Source of the DNA: JBQTIY01 sp052387675 | GTDB taxonomy: Bacteria > Planctomycetota > B15-G4 | Reading direction: 5' to 3' | Length of the DNA: 64,000 nt | Assembly (NCBI GenBank): GCA_052387675.1 | Contig: JBQTIY010000012.1 | Span: 1 to 64,000, forward strand | Shown: one piece after another, positions 35,223 to 42,588 of the stretch | Numbering within the stretch: position 1 is the stretch's first letter | How the letters are laid out: the number at the start of each line of letters is the position of its first letter | Translations under genes and position numbers: made by a program | The notes under the pieces: generated by a model | What the model was told of the DNA's origin: nothing | The model's database searches: none | The model's input: the letters and a program-made list of their open reading frames with translations, nothing else

Positions 35223-36211
35223 AGCGCGCTCTCGTGACGATCGTCGTGGCCGGCGCGCTGCTGCTCGTCGTCCTGAGCCTGGCCGGCCTGGATCTGAGCA
35301 CCGTTCAGGGCACGCTCACACATCTCGACCTAGGTCTTGTGGCCGCTTCCTTTGCGGTTTACGCCACGAGCTATGTGGCGCGCGGGCTGCGCCTGCTCGT
35401 GCTGCTGCCCGGCACACGCGGCGTGGTGCATCTGAGCTCCATCGCCGCACGCCACATCTTTCTGGCCGTGGCTCTGCCCTTTCGCACGGGCGAGGCCGCC
35501 ATGCCGGTGCTGCTACAGACCGAATGTCGCCGACCCGTTGCCGAGGGGCTGGGAGTCCTGGGCCTCATGCGCCTGCTCGACCTCGTGGCCGTGGGCATCT
35601 TCCTGCTCATCGGCCTCATGCTGCGTCCGCCGGAGTCCGGCAGTCAGGCTCAGCAAGTCGGTCTGCGCGCCGGGCTGATCCTCGCCGCCCTCTGCGCGGC
35701 CTTGCTGCTGCTGAAACCGGTGGCGCGGCGGATGGCAGCTTGGCGCAACTCCCCGCGCAAGGCCCTCGCCTTCGTGGGCGAGGCCGCCGCCTCTCTTGAG
35801 GCACTGGGTCCAGGCCGCATGGCGCTCAGCGTGGTCGTGACGCTCTTGGGCTGGCTGTGCACCTACGGAGCCTGCTTTCTCCTCCTGCGCGCCATGGCCG
35901 ATCCCGCCGCGCTGGGCTCGCAGGCCGGCTCGATCGACTTTGCTACCAGCCTCATCGGGACGACCGGCCTGCATCTGGCCGCGGTCATGCCCATCAGCCC
36001 CGTAGCCAGCGTGGGCACCTGGGAGGCGGGCTGGTTTGCGGGCTACACACTGGTCGGTATGAGCCCGGAGGCTGCCGGGGCCTCGGGCATCGTGAGTCAC
36101 GTCGTGATCATGGGCTTCATCACGGTGCTCGGACTCGCCGGCTGGCTCGTGCGGCCGCGCCGAACAACACCTGGTCCGGGGGCAGGAAATGGTCGGGGTG
36201 ACAGGATTTGA
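35219..36211 (+). CDS. Lysylphosphatidylglycerol synthase TM-region / UPF0104-type membrane protein
   Basis: 330 aa with a GTG start overlapping the preceding stop. It has about eight membrane segments. The recognisable pieces are 'FAVYATSYVARGLRLLVLLPG' (about 40), 'RHIFLAVALPFRTGEAAMPVLLQ' (about 80), with the typical Gly-Glu of the family, and a C-terminal SP..S.GTWE ('SPVASVGTWEAGW', about 260). The family (MprF flippase domain, AglD) transports or flips lipids. The last 22 bases lie antisense to a tRNA-Pro gene. Confidence 0.82.
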   Translation: MKRALVTIVVAGALLLVVLSLAGLDLSTVQGTLTHLDLGLVAASFAVYATSYVARGLRLLVLLPGTRGVVHLSSIAARHIFLAVALPFRTGEAAMPVLLQTECRRPVAEGLGVLGLMRLLDLVAVGIFLLIGLMLRPPESGSQAQQVGLRAGLILAALCAALLLLKPVARRMAAWRNSPRKALAFVGEAAASLEALGPGRMALSVVVTLLGWLCTYGACFLLLRAMADPAALGSQAGSIDFATSLIGTTGLHLAAVMPISPVASVGTWEAGWFAGYTLVGMSPEAAGASGIVSHVVIMGFITVLGLAGWLVRPRRTTPGPGAGNGRGDRI

Positions 36212-36266
36212 ACCTGCGGCCTCAGCGTCCCGAACGCTGCGCTCTACCAAACTGAGCCACACCCCG
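36190..36266 (-). tRNA. tRNA-Pro (anticodon CGG)
   Basis: 77 nt including an encoded CCA. Acceptor cggggtg pairs with cacccccg-type 3' arm (cacccccg without one c: cacccCG, 7 bp), discriminator A, CCA encoded. D stem GCTC/GAGC, anticodon stem CAGCG/CGCTG with loop TTCGGGA giving anticodon CGG, T arm GCAGG-TTCAAAT-CCTGT. It decodes CCG, frequent in this high-GC genome. The 3' end overlaps the opposite-strand flippase gene by 22 bases. Confidence 0.95.
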
Positions 36267-36380
36267 AGGGTCCGTCGTGACGCGCACTGTGTACACGACG
36301 GGCCGCATAGGATGACGGGCGCAGACGGCCTGCGCAAGATCCGGCCAGCTCCGGGCTGACCGTCGGGCGCCGCGCGGCAC

Positions 36381-37979
36381 TCAGCCGCCGATGGCCACGA
36401 AGATTCCGCGGTTTTCGCGGGCCAAGCGCTCGAAGTCGTCGCCGCCAAACTCCCCCACGTAGATCACGTGGATCTGCACGCCCCGAAATTCGTTCACTCG
36501 GCGCACCTCGTTGCGGATGACGCTCATGTCCACGCTCTTGCCCACCGTGGGCTCGCCATCGGTGAGGAAATAGATTGTGTCCAGCGGGGTCTTGGGCGCG
36601 GCGAGCACGAGTTCACCGCGACCCTTATCACCATCTACGGACTCGCCGAGTGCGCTCATGAGCGCCAGGTGCGTGTTCGTGGCGCCTTCGCTGGTACTGC
36701 CTGAACTGAGTCCGGTCTGGTCCTTGAAGGCGTCGGCCTGCCCGCCGAGCGGCTTGAGCCGCGCCACCCAGGCCAGCGCGTTGTTCTTGTTGAGCACATT
36801 GGCCTTGACGGTGTCCTTCTTCCACGGAAAGACGTTCGTGGCAAAGGCGATGACATTGAAGGAGGTCGTGTCGGGCAGTTCCTTGATCGTGTGGCTGAGT
36901 TCCTCCTTCACGATGGCCAGGCGCTGCAACGAGGAGTACGTGCGGCCGGTTGCCTTGAGACGTTCCGGGTCGCCGAAGGGCGTCTCCATGCTGCCGGAGA
37001 CATCGATGACGAAGAGAATGTTCTCCGACTTGGTCTCCAAGCCCAGGAAGGACTTCTTGCCCTTGCTGTACTTGGTGCCCTCGCGTTCGGCCTTCTCTTG
37101 CGCGGCGCGCACGGCCTCCAGATCCGGGATCTTGAACGTGGATTCGGCGCGATCCCACCAGGTAAGCCAGGTGGTCGGTTCGTCGCCGAAGTCGCGCAGC
37201 GTGACGGCTTTGAGCGTGGAGTAGGCGTCGCCGGATAAGCGGCCGGTCTCGGTGCCGAGCATTCCGATGAGGCTGCGCACGGCCGCCTTCAGCCGCAGCG
37301 GGATGACCGCTTCGATAGCCTTGGCGCGAATCCGCCAATCGGCATGCTGCAGCGCGGCCAGCACCGCGTCGGTGGCGCCCTCGGTGCTGCCGATCTCGAT
37401 GAGCGCCGACAGGGCCGCGAGGGATTCGACCTCATCGCCACCCAGCACGACTTGCGTGAGCAGCGGGCAGGCACGCGGATCCTTGAGATGCCCCAGCGCG
37501 GCCATGCCGGCGACGCGCAGCAGGGGTTCCTTCTCGGTGAGCAGCGCCGTGAGCGGGAAGTACGCGCTTTCCTGCCGCATGGCGCCCAGCGCCTCGGCGG
37601 CGCCTCCGCGCACGGCCACGCGCTTGGCGTATTTCTTGCCCAGCAAGACTTCGTCGGCCAGCCACGTGGCCGTCTCCGGCCGGGTGTGCAGACAGAGCGC
37701 GTCGATAGCGGCGCGCCGCACGGTGAAGTCCTCGTCCTCGAAAGCCTTGGCCAGGGCCTGGGCTGCGGGCAGCGAATCGATGCCGCGCAGCACCATGACG
37801 GCTTCCAGCCGTTCCTGTGGTGAACGCTCCTTGGTGTAGAAGCGATGAAACTCCGCGACAGCGTCGGCCCCCTCGGATGCCTGTGCCTGGAGCGGCCGGG
37901 CACCCAGCGCTCCCAGGGTCAGCAGCAGGATCAGGGCCAGTAGCGGCAGCCCGAACGGCGACTTCCAGCGACACTCCAT
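36381..37979 (-). CDS. Secreted HEAT-repeat and von Willebrand factor A domain protein
   Basis: 532 aa from the ATG at 37979 (MECRWKS), which lies 7 bases after a TAGGAT; the in-frame ATG at 37988 would overlap that hexamer. A signal peptide ends near LQAQA. Residues 45-255 are HEAT-like helix pairs ('AAQALAKAFEDEDFTVRRAAIDALCLH', 'LLRVAGMAALGHLKDPRACPLL'). A VWA domain begins at about residue 320 with an intact MIDAS DVSGSM, a further Thr in the region after TNTHLALMSAL, and the conserved FLTDGEPTVG. It probably binds a partner through metal-dependent contact outside the cytoplasm. It is downstream of a tRNA in the opposite sense of reading order and shares no clear operon. Confidence 0.82.
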   Translation of the reverse strand: MECRWKSPFGLPLLALILLLTLGALGARPLQAQASEGADAVAEFHRFYTKERSPQERLEAVMVLRGIDSLPAAQALAKAFEDEDFTVRRAAIDALCLHTRPETATWLADEVLLGKKYAKRVAVRGGAAEALGAMRQESAYFPLTALLTEKEPLLRVAGMAALGHLKDPRACPLLTQVVLGGDEVESLAALSALIEIGSTEGATDAVLAALQHADWRIRAKAIEAVIPLRLKAAVRSLIGMLGTETGRLSGDAYSTLKAVTLRDFGDEPTTWLTWWDRAESTFKIPDLEAVRAAQEKAEREGTKYSKGKKSFLGLETKSENILFVIDVSGSMETPFGDPERLKATGRTYSSLQRLAIVKEELSHTIKELPDTTSFNVIAFATNVFPWKKDTVKANVLNKNNALAWVARLKPLGGQADAFKDQTGLSSGSTSEGATNTHLALMSALGESVDGDKGRGELVLAAPKTPLDTIYFLTDGEPTVGKSVDMSVIRNEVRRVNEFRGVQIHVIYVGEFGGDDFERLARENRGIFVAIGG

Positions 37980-37986
37980 GGGCGTC

Positions 37987-37992
37987 ATCCTA
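37987..37992 (-). promoter_or_regulatory. -10-like hexamer of the HEAT-VWA gene
   Basis: Minus-strand TAGGAT with 7 bases before the ATG at 37979; supports a leaderless start there. Confidence 0.4.
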
Positions 37993-38074
37993 GACGCAGA
38001 GGCGGCCTAGGTGAAGCCGCGCTCCTCAGGCTTCAGGCATCCTCGTGACAGGAGAACTCGTCTCCGACGACCGC

Positions 38075-38080
38075 TAGACT
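38075..38080 (+). promoter_or_regulatory. -10-like hexamer of the amgK operon
   Basis: TAGACT upstream of the GTG at 38105. A GGAGG at 38090-38094 then serves as ribosome binding site with 10 bases to the GTG. The predicted mRNA would begin near 38088 with AUGGAGG. Confidence 0.35.
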
Positions 38081-38104
38081 GGCCGAGATGGAGGCTCGCG
38101 AAGC

Positions 38105-39025
38105 GTGAATCACGGTCTGGAGGCAGCGGCACTCGAGTCCGAGCGCAGCAAGCCTCTGGCCAGCGCCTCCTTCACTTGGCTGCCGGGCGAAGCCAGTGGC
38201 CGCCGCTACGCGCGGCTCGTTCAGCCTCGGCGCTATGAGCTGGCCACCGCCATCGCCATGCTCTTTCCGCGCGGCACTCCGGCCGACGAAGTGCGCCGCG
38301 TGGTGCGTTCGACAGAACTGCTGGGCCAGGCGGGCATTCCTGTCCCGGTGATCCACGACAGCGATGCGCACGCGGGGTGGATCCTGCAGGAGGATCTCGG
38401 CGATGAGACGCTGGCCCGCGTCCTGGCTGCCGAGGGGCCGCGCGCCGAGCGCTACTACACTGAGGCGCTGACGATCCTCGAGCGACTGCACGAGATCCCC
38501 AGCCTGGCCACGTCGCCGCAGCCTCCGCTCGACACTGAGCGCCTGCGCCGCGAGCTGCAGCTCTTCGCCGAGACGGCCATCTCGCCCGGCGAAGCACCGG
38601 GCCGCGCCTTGAGCGACGATCTCGACACTCTCGTCGCAGCCTGCCTGCACGCGCCAACGCTGCTCTGCCATCGGGACTATCACGCTCGCAATCTCATGGT
38701 GCAGGGCCAGCGCGTGCGTGTGCTCGATCACCAGGATGCCCTGCTGGGGCCGGCACCCTACGACCGGGTTTCCCTGGCCTTCGACCCCTACGTTGTGCTC
38801 ACCGACGACCTACGTGACCGGCTCGCGGGCGCGGAGCCGCACACGGGAGCGGTGGCCGTGCAGCGCCTCTGCAAGGCCATCGGCACCTACGCCAGCAAGG
38901 GCGCTGAGTGGCGCCAGTGGATGGCCCCTGCGGCCCGGCAGGCCCGGCGGCTCATGCAGCGGCACGCCCTGCGCCTGCCCGTGCTTGAGGCGGCGCTGGC
39001 CCCGCTGAGCCTGGCCGTTCCGTGA
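38105..39025 (+). CDS. amgK: N-acetylmuramate/N-acetylglucosamine kinase-like protein (AmgK type)
   Basis: 306 aa with a GTG start preceded by GGAGG. It has an APH-type kinase fold: an ATP-binding N-lobe with 'PVPVIHDSDAHAGWILQEDLGDETL' (about 80-105), a catalytic LCHRDYHARNLMVQG (about 185) and a metal-binding VLDHQDALLGPAPYDRVSLA (about 205). The 'HQDALLGP..YD' string is the AmgK-type signature. AmgK phosphorylates MurNAc at C1 in cell-wall recycling. It is coupled (GTGA) to a MurU-like nucleotidyltransferase gene, which fits the AmgK-MurU route to UDP-MurNAc known from Pseudomonas. Not proven for this lineage. Confidence 0.82.
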   Translation: MNHGLEAAALESERSKPLASASFTWLPGEASGRRYARLVQPRRYELATAIAMLFPRGTPADEVRRVVRSTELLGQAGIPVPVIHDSDAHAGWILQEDLGDETLARVLAAEGPRAERYYTEALTILERLHEIPSLATSPQPPLDTERLRRELQLFAETAISPGEAPGRALSDDLDTLVAACLHAPTLLCHRDYHARNLMVQGQRVRVLDHQDALLGPAPYDRVSLAFDPYVVLTDDLRDRLAGAEPHTGAVAVQRLCKAIGTYASKGAEWRQWMAPAARQARRLMQRHALRLPVLEAALAPLSLAVP

Positions 39026-40050
39026 GCGGCGGCGCGCTGCACGCGGCGTCCTCCGCTGATGCCCGCTGCGAGTCCGCCATTCAGCAGGCGATTGTGCTGT
39101 GCGCCGGAGAGGGCCGGCGGCTGCGGCCTTTCACCGAGCGGCGGCCCAAGCCGCTCTTTCCCTTCCTCAACCGGCCCATCCTTGAGCACATCCTCACCGG
39201 CTTGGCGCGGGCCGGCGTGCGGCGAGTGGCCTGCAATGCCTGGCATCTCGCGAGTCAGATCGAAGAGTTCGCCGCCGAGCGCCGCCCCGCTCTGCCACTC
39301 GAGCTGCATGTCGAGCGTGAGGAGGAGCTGCTCGGCACGGGCGGCGGGCTGCGCAATCTCAGCGACTGGCTGGCGCCGGGCCCCGTGCTCGTGGTGACCG
39401 GCGATGTCCTGGCAGATTTCGACTTCGCCGCGCTCGCCGCACACCACCGTCGTTTGCGCGAAAGCCGAGGCGCACAAGCCACGATGGCGCTCACGCTGCG
39501 CGCCGATGTACACCAGTTCGGAGCCGTGCACTTCGATCCCGACCAGGGCCTGACCGACATTGTGGGCGTGCTGGGTCAGCCCGCCGCGCAGGTGGCAGTG
39601 AACGCCAGCGCGCATGTGCTCGAGCACGAGTTCTTGCAGCGCTTCCCGGCCGGGCCGTGCTGCTTCGTGCGGCAGGGCTATCTGCCGGCGCTCGCCGCCG
39701 GTGTGGTCTGCGGCGCCTGGGTTCATCCTGGCGCCTGGCTGGAGCTAGGACATGCTGCGGCCATCCTCGAGGCTCAGCGTGCAGCCCTGGCGGGTGACTT
39801 TGCGGTGGCACCGGAACTCATGCAGGCTGGAGGCGTCCTGCGTCCCAGCGCCGGACAGGAACCCGATCTGATCAGCCGAACGGCACGCGTGGATGAGCGC
39901 GCCGTGCTGCTGGGAGGCAATGTCATCGGGCCCGACTGCTTGGTGGGCCCGGACGCCCGGCTGTCCGGCTGCCTGCTCCTGCCAGGCGCCTCGGTTCCGG
40001 CCGGCGCTGTTCATCACCGTCAGATCCTCGAGGAAAGACACCCGGCGTGA
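39022..40050 (+). CDS. murU: Nucleotidyltransferase, MurU-like
   Basis: 342 aa with a GTG start overlapping the amgK stop. The N-terminus is the nucleotidyltransferase signature AIVLCAGEGRRLRPFTERRPKPLFPFLNRPI (about 17-46). The Mg-binding VVTGDVLADFD (about 128) and a middle VNASAHVLEHEFLQRF lead to a C-terminal left-handed helix-like tail ('VLLGGNVIGPDCLVGPDARLSGCLLLPGA'), longer than in typical MurU. Paired with AmgK it would convert MurNAc-1-phosphate to UDP-MurNAc. The extra C-terminal part resembles sugar-1-phosphate nucleotidyltransferases of the GlmU/Rml type, so the precise sugar is open. Confidence 0.75.
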   Translation: MSGGALHAASSADARCESAIQQAIVLCAGEGRRLRPFTERRPKPLFPFLNRPILEHILTGLARAGVRRVACNAWHLASQIEEFAAERRPALPLELHVEREEELLGTGGGLRNLSDWLAPGPVLVVTGDVLADFDFAALAAHHRRLRESRGAQATMALTLRADVHQFGAVHFDPDQGLTDIVGVLGQPAAQVAVNASAHVLEHEFLQRFPAGPCCFVRQGYLPALAAGVVCGAWVHPGAWLELGHAAAILEAQRAALAGDFAVAPELMQAGGVLRPSAGQEPDLISRTARVDERAVLLGGNVIGPDCLVGPDARLSGCLLLPGASVPAGAVHHRQILEERHPA

Positions 40051-40697
40051 ACGGCCCGCGCATCTTCCTGATTTTTCTCGTGCTGGGCGGAGTGCTGCTC
40101 TGGGCAGCACTCGCGGGGGGACGCGGGGCTGACCTCAAGCGCGGACTGCTAGAGACCGACCGCGCCTTCGCGGCGGTCGACAGCGAACTGCTGGCCCTCG
40201 ATCCGGATTTTCAGGCGCTCCGCTCGCAGGACTGGCTGCTCGGTCTCAGCGAGGAACGCGATCTCATCGTGGCCGGCCTAGCCGGACTGCGCAGCCGGCG
40301 CGTGGCCCTCGTCACCGAAGATTCAGCGGATCCGCGTTTGCGCCTGCCCGCCCTGCGCGCCTTGGCCTTGGAGACGGACGAACTCTGCGCGCGCGCCATC
40401 GAATTGCGGCGCCGGCTGGAAGGCTTGCGCAGCCTGCGTGAGCGTTCAGCGCCCGTCCTCGAACGGTCGCGCAAACTGCTCGAGCAGATTCAGGCGCGCC
40501 TCCCCGCTTCCGGCGAAGTGGTCCAGCGTGCAGCGGCGCTCGCCCGCGCGCTGGGCGAACGCGGTCCGCAGATCGACCTAGCCGAGCGCCTGCTGCGGGA
40601 GAACGTGGACCAGGGTCTGCAGCTCGGCGAGAGCACCCTTTCGGCACTTAACTCGCTCGTCGAACAGCAGGAAGCTCTCCTGCGCGAGCTGCCCTGA
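40047..40697 (+). CDS. Membrane-anchored coiled-coil protein
   Basis: 216 aa with a GTG start that overlaps the murU stop. An N-terminal membrane segment (about 5-23, 'IFLIFLVLGGVLLWAALAG') is followed by a largely helical, charged, Leu/Arg/Glu-rich body consistent with coiled coils. No family recognised. Being third in the amgK-murU unit suggests a role at the envelope, but this is inference. It converges on the sulfatase-fold gene. Confidence 0.7.
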   Translation: MNGPRIFLIFLVLGGVLLWAALAGGRGADLKRGLLETDRAFAAVDSELLALDPDFQALRSQDWLLGLSEERDLIVAGLAGLRSRRVALVTEDSADPRLRLPALRALALETDELCARAIELRRRLEGLRSLRERSAPVLERSRKLLEQIQARLPASGEVVQRAAALARALGERGPQIDLAERLLRENVDQGLQLGESTLSALNSLVEQQEALLRELP

Positions 40698-40707
40698 ACT
40701 GAGGCGC

Positions 40708-42588
40708 TTAGCCGCCGCCCGGAGTGACGGGGCCGAGTTCGGGGTGCTCGGGCCAGAGCTGGCGCAGACGTGCAGCGAGCTGCTCCGCTTCGGCGGTGAG
40801 ACCGAGCGCGCGATGCGCGCGCCAGGAAACCGTGAGCAGTTCCAGGTGCTCAGGCCGCTCCAGCAGAGCCGCCGCCAGTCGTTGCCGGGCCTGCTCGGCC
40901 TGACCTAGGAGCAGTTCGGCGGAGGCGCGCAGCGCGATCGTCCGCGGATCGCGCGCGTCGAGTTGCAGCGCCCGATCGAGCGTCTCCGCGGCGCGAGTCA
41001 CGGCCTCGACTCCGGCCTCCGCCGCCTGAAGTTCAAGACGACCCTGCTCTAAGAGCAGGGCCGCCGTCGGCCTGAGGGCCGTCGCCCGCCGCAGCAAACT
41101 CAGCGCCTCAAGGTCTCGATGCAGCGCCGCGAGCGCCTGAGCACGGAGCAGCAACAGTTCGGGAATCTCGCCCTCGTCCTCGCGTTCAGGCAGGGCGGCC
41201 AGGGCGTCGTCGGGCCGGTTTGCCGCCAGCGCCGACTGCGCCCGATCGAGGGCGCGGATGAGCGGCATCTCCGCGCGCGGATCGCGCGGCGGGCGCAGCC
41301 CTTGCGGCGGCGGCACCGCACCGCCATAGCCCAGGGCGCTGAGCGTGTCGGCATCACCCGTGGATCGGCTCGCACGCGTCGGCTGGCTACTCAGGACGCG
41401 TGTCTGCAGCGCGTGCTGGTCGCCCGGCGCAGCGCGCAACTCGGCGGGATCCTGAGCCAGATCGAAGAGGGTCCAGGCGGGAGGCGCCGAGGCCTCCGCA
41501 CCGACGAGCTTGAGCGTGTCGCAGCGCACGCCAATGAGCGGTGAGAAGCCGTAGTAGAACCAGGGCACACGGGTTTCGAGCGGCAGTGCGCGACCCGGCT
41601 GCGGGGTCCAAAACGAAGCGCCGTCGACGGCACTCAGCGGCTGCAGGTCCAGCGCGCTCAGCAGCGACGGCGCCACATCGAGAATGGAAACGACGTCCTG
41701 GCGACGGCTCCCAGCGCGCAGAGCGGCCTCCGCCTCGGGCAGCGCCAGCCGGCCGGGCGCGCCGAGCCAGGCCACCAGCAGTGGAATGTGGAGCGTGGAC
41801 TCGTAGAGCTGCAGGCCGTGCGTCTCTTCACCGTGCTCGCCCAATCCTTCGCCGTGATCGCTCGTGACCAGCACGAGCACCGGACCGGAGGCCTGGGCCT
41901 GCACACCCTCCAGCAGCCGTCCAATCTGCTGGTCGGCGAAACGCACCTCCTGCAGATAGGCGGCCCGATCGGTCCCGCTGGCAGCCCCGGGCGCGGCGTA
42001 AGGCGCGTGGGGATCAAAGAGGTGGACCCAGGCGAAGAAGGCCGGCTCTGCAAAACCACTCCAGCGCAGGGCTGCGTCGACGGTGTGGTCGCCGCGGCGC
42101 TCCAGCGCAGCCGGTGGCCCGCCCGGTACCGCCAGTTGGTCGTCGTACACGGCGAAGCCCGGCGCAAGGCCGTGTCGTCGATCGAGCACGACAGCGGAGA
42201 CAAAGGCAGCCGTCTCATAGCCCTGCGCTGCGAAGCGCTCGGTCAGACTGGCCGCCGGAAACTCTGCGGGAGCCAGTCCGTTCACGCTGAGTCCGTGCCG
42301 AGCTGGCCGTGCTCCCGTGAAGAGCGAAGCATGCGCTGGCAGAGTCAGCGGAGTCACGGTTGTGGCCTGCAGAAAGCTGACTCCGCGCGTAGCCAGCGCG
42401 TCCAGGTGCGGGGTCGTGGCCGTTTCGGCGCCCCAGGCTGACACGGCATCGGCGCGCAGGGTGTCGACCGTGATGATCAGCACCGAGGGCCGTGGCGCCG
42501 GCGGCCCGCAGCCGAGGAGACTCAGCAGCCCGGCGGTCACCACCAGCGCTGGCAGCCGTTTGCGAAGTGTGCCCCGCAGCCTGCTCAT
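40708..42588 (-). CDS. Sulfatase-fold lipoprotein with C-terminal TPR-like repeats
   Basis: 626 aa. A lipoprotein signal ends LLGC (about residue 27). The alkaline phosphatase-like fold has the metal acids IITVDTLRADAVSAWG (about 40), a nucleophile region TPLTLPAHASLFTGARPARHG (about 78), and LVTSDHGEGLGEHGEETHG (about 243). The nucleophile is Thr, not Cys/Ser in a CxPxR motif, so it is not a formylglycine sulfatase; phosphatase, phosphotransferase or phosphonate-type activity is more likely. Residues 430-620 are TPR-like helix pairs. The start overlaps the selB stop (ATGA), so it is cotranscribed with selB. Confidence 0.8.
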   Translation of the reverse strand: MSRLRGTLRKRLPALVVTAGLLSLLGCGPPAPRPSVLIITVDTLRADAVSAWGAETATTPHLDALATRGVSFLQATTVTPLTLPAHASLFTGARPARHGLSVNGLAPAEFPAASLTERFAAQGYETAAFVSAVVLDRRHGLAPGFAVYDDQLAVPGGPPAALERRGDHTVDAALRWSGFAEPAFFAWVHLFDPHAPYAAPGAASGTDRAAYLQEVRFADQQIGRLLEGVQAQASGPVLVLVTSDHGEGLGEHGEETHGLQLYESTLHIPLLVAWLGAPGRLALPEAEAALRAGSRRQDVVSILDVAPSLLSALDLQPLSAVDGASFWTPQPGRALPLETRVPWFYYGFSPLIGVRCDTLKLVGAEASAPPAWTLFDLAQDPAELRAAPGDQHALQTRVLSSQPTRASRSTGDADTLSALGYGGAVPPPQGLRPPRDPRAEMPLIRALDRAQSALAANRPDDALAALPEREDEGEIPELLLLRAQALAALHRDLEALSLLRRATALRPTAALLLEQGRLELQAAEAGVEAVTRAAETLDRALQLDARDPRTIALRASAELLLGQAEQARQRLAAALLERPEHLELLTVSWRAHRALGLTAEAEQLAARLRQLWPEHPELGPVTPGGG

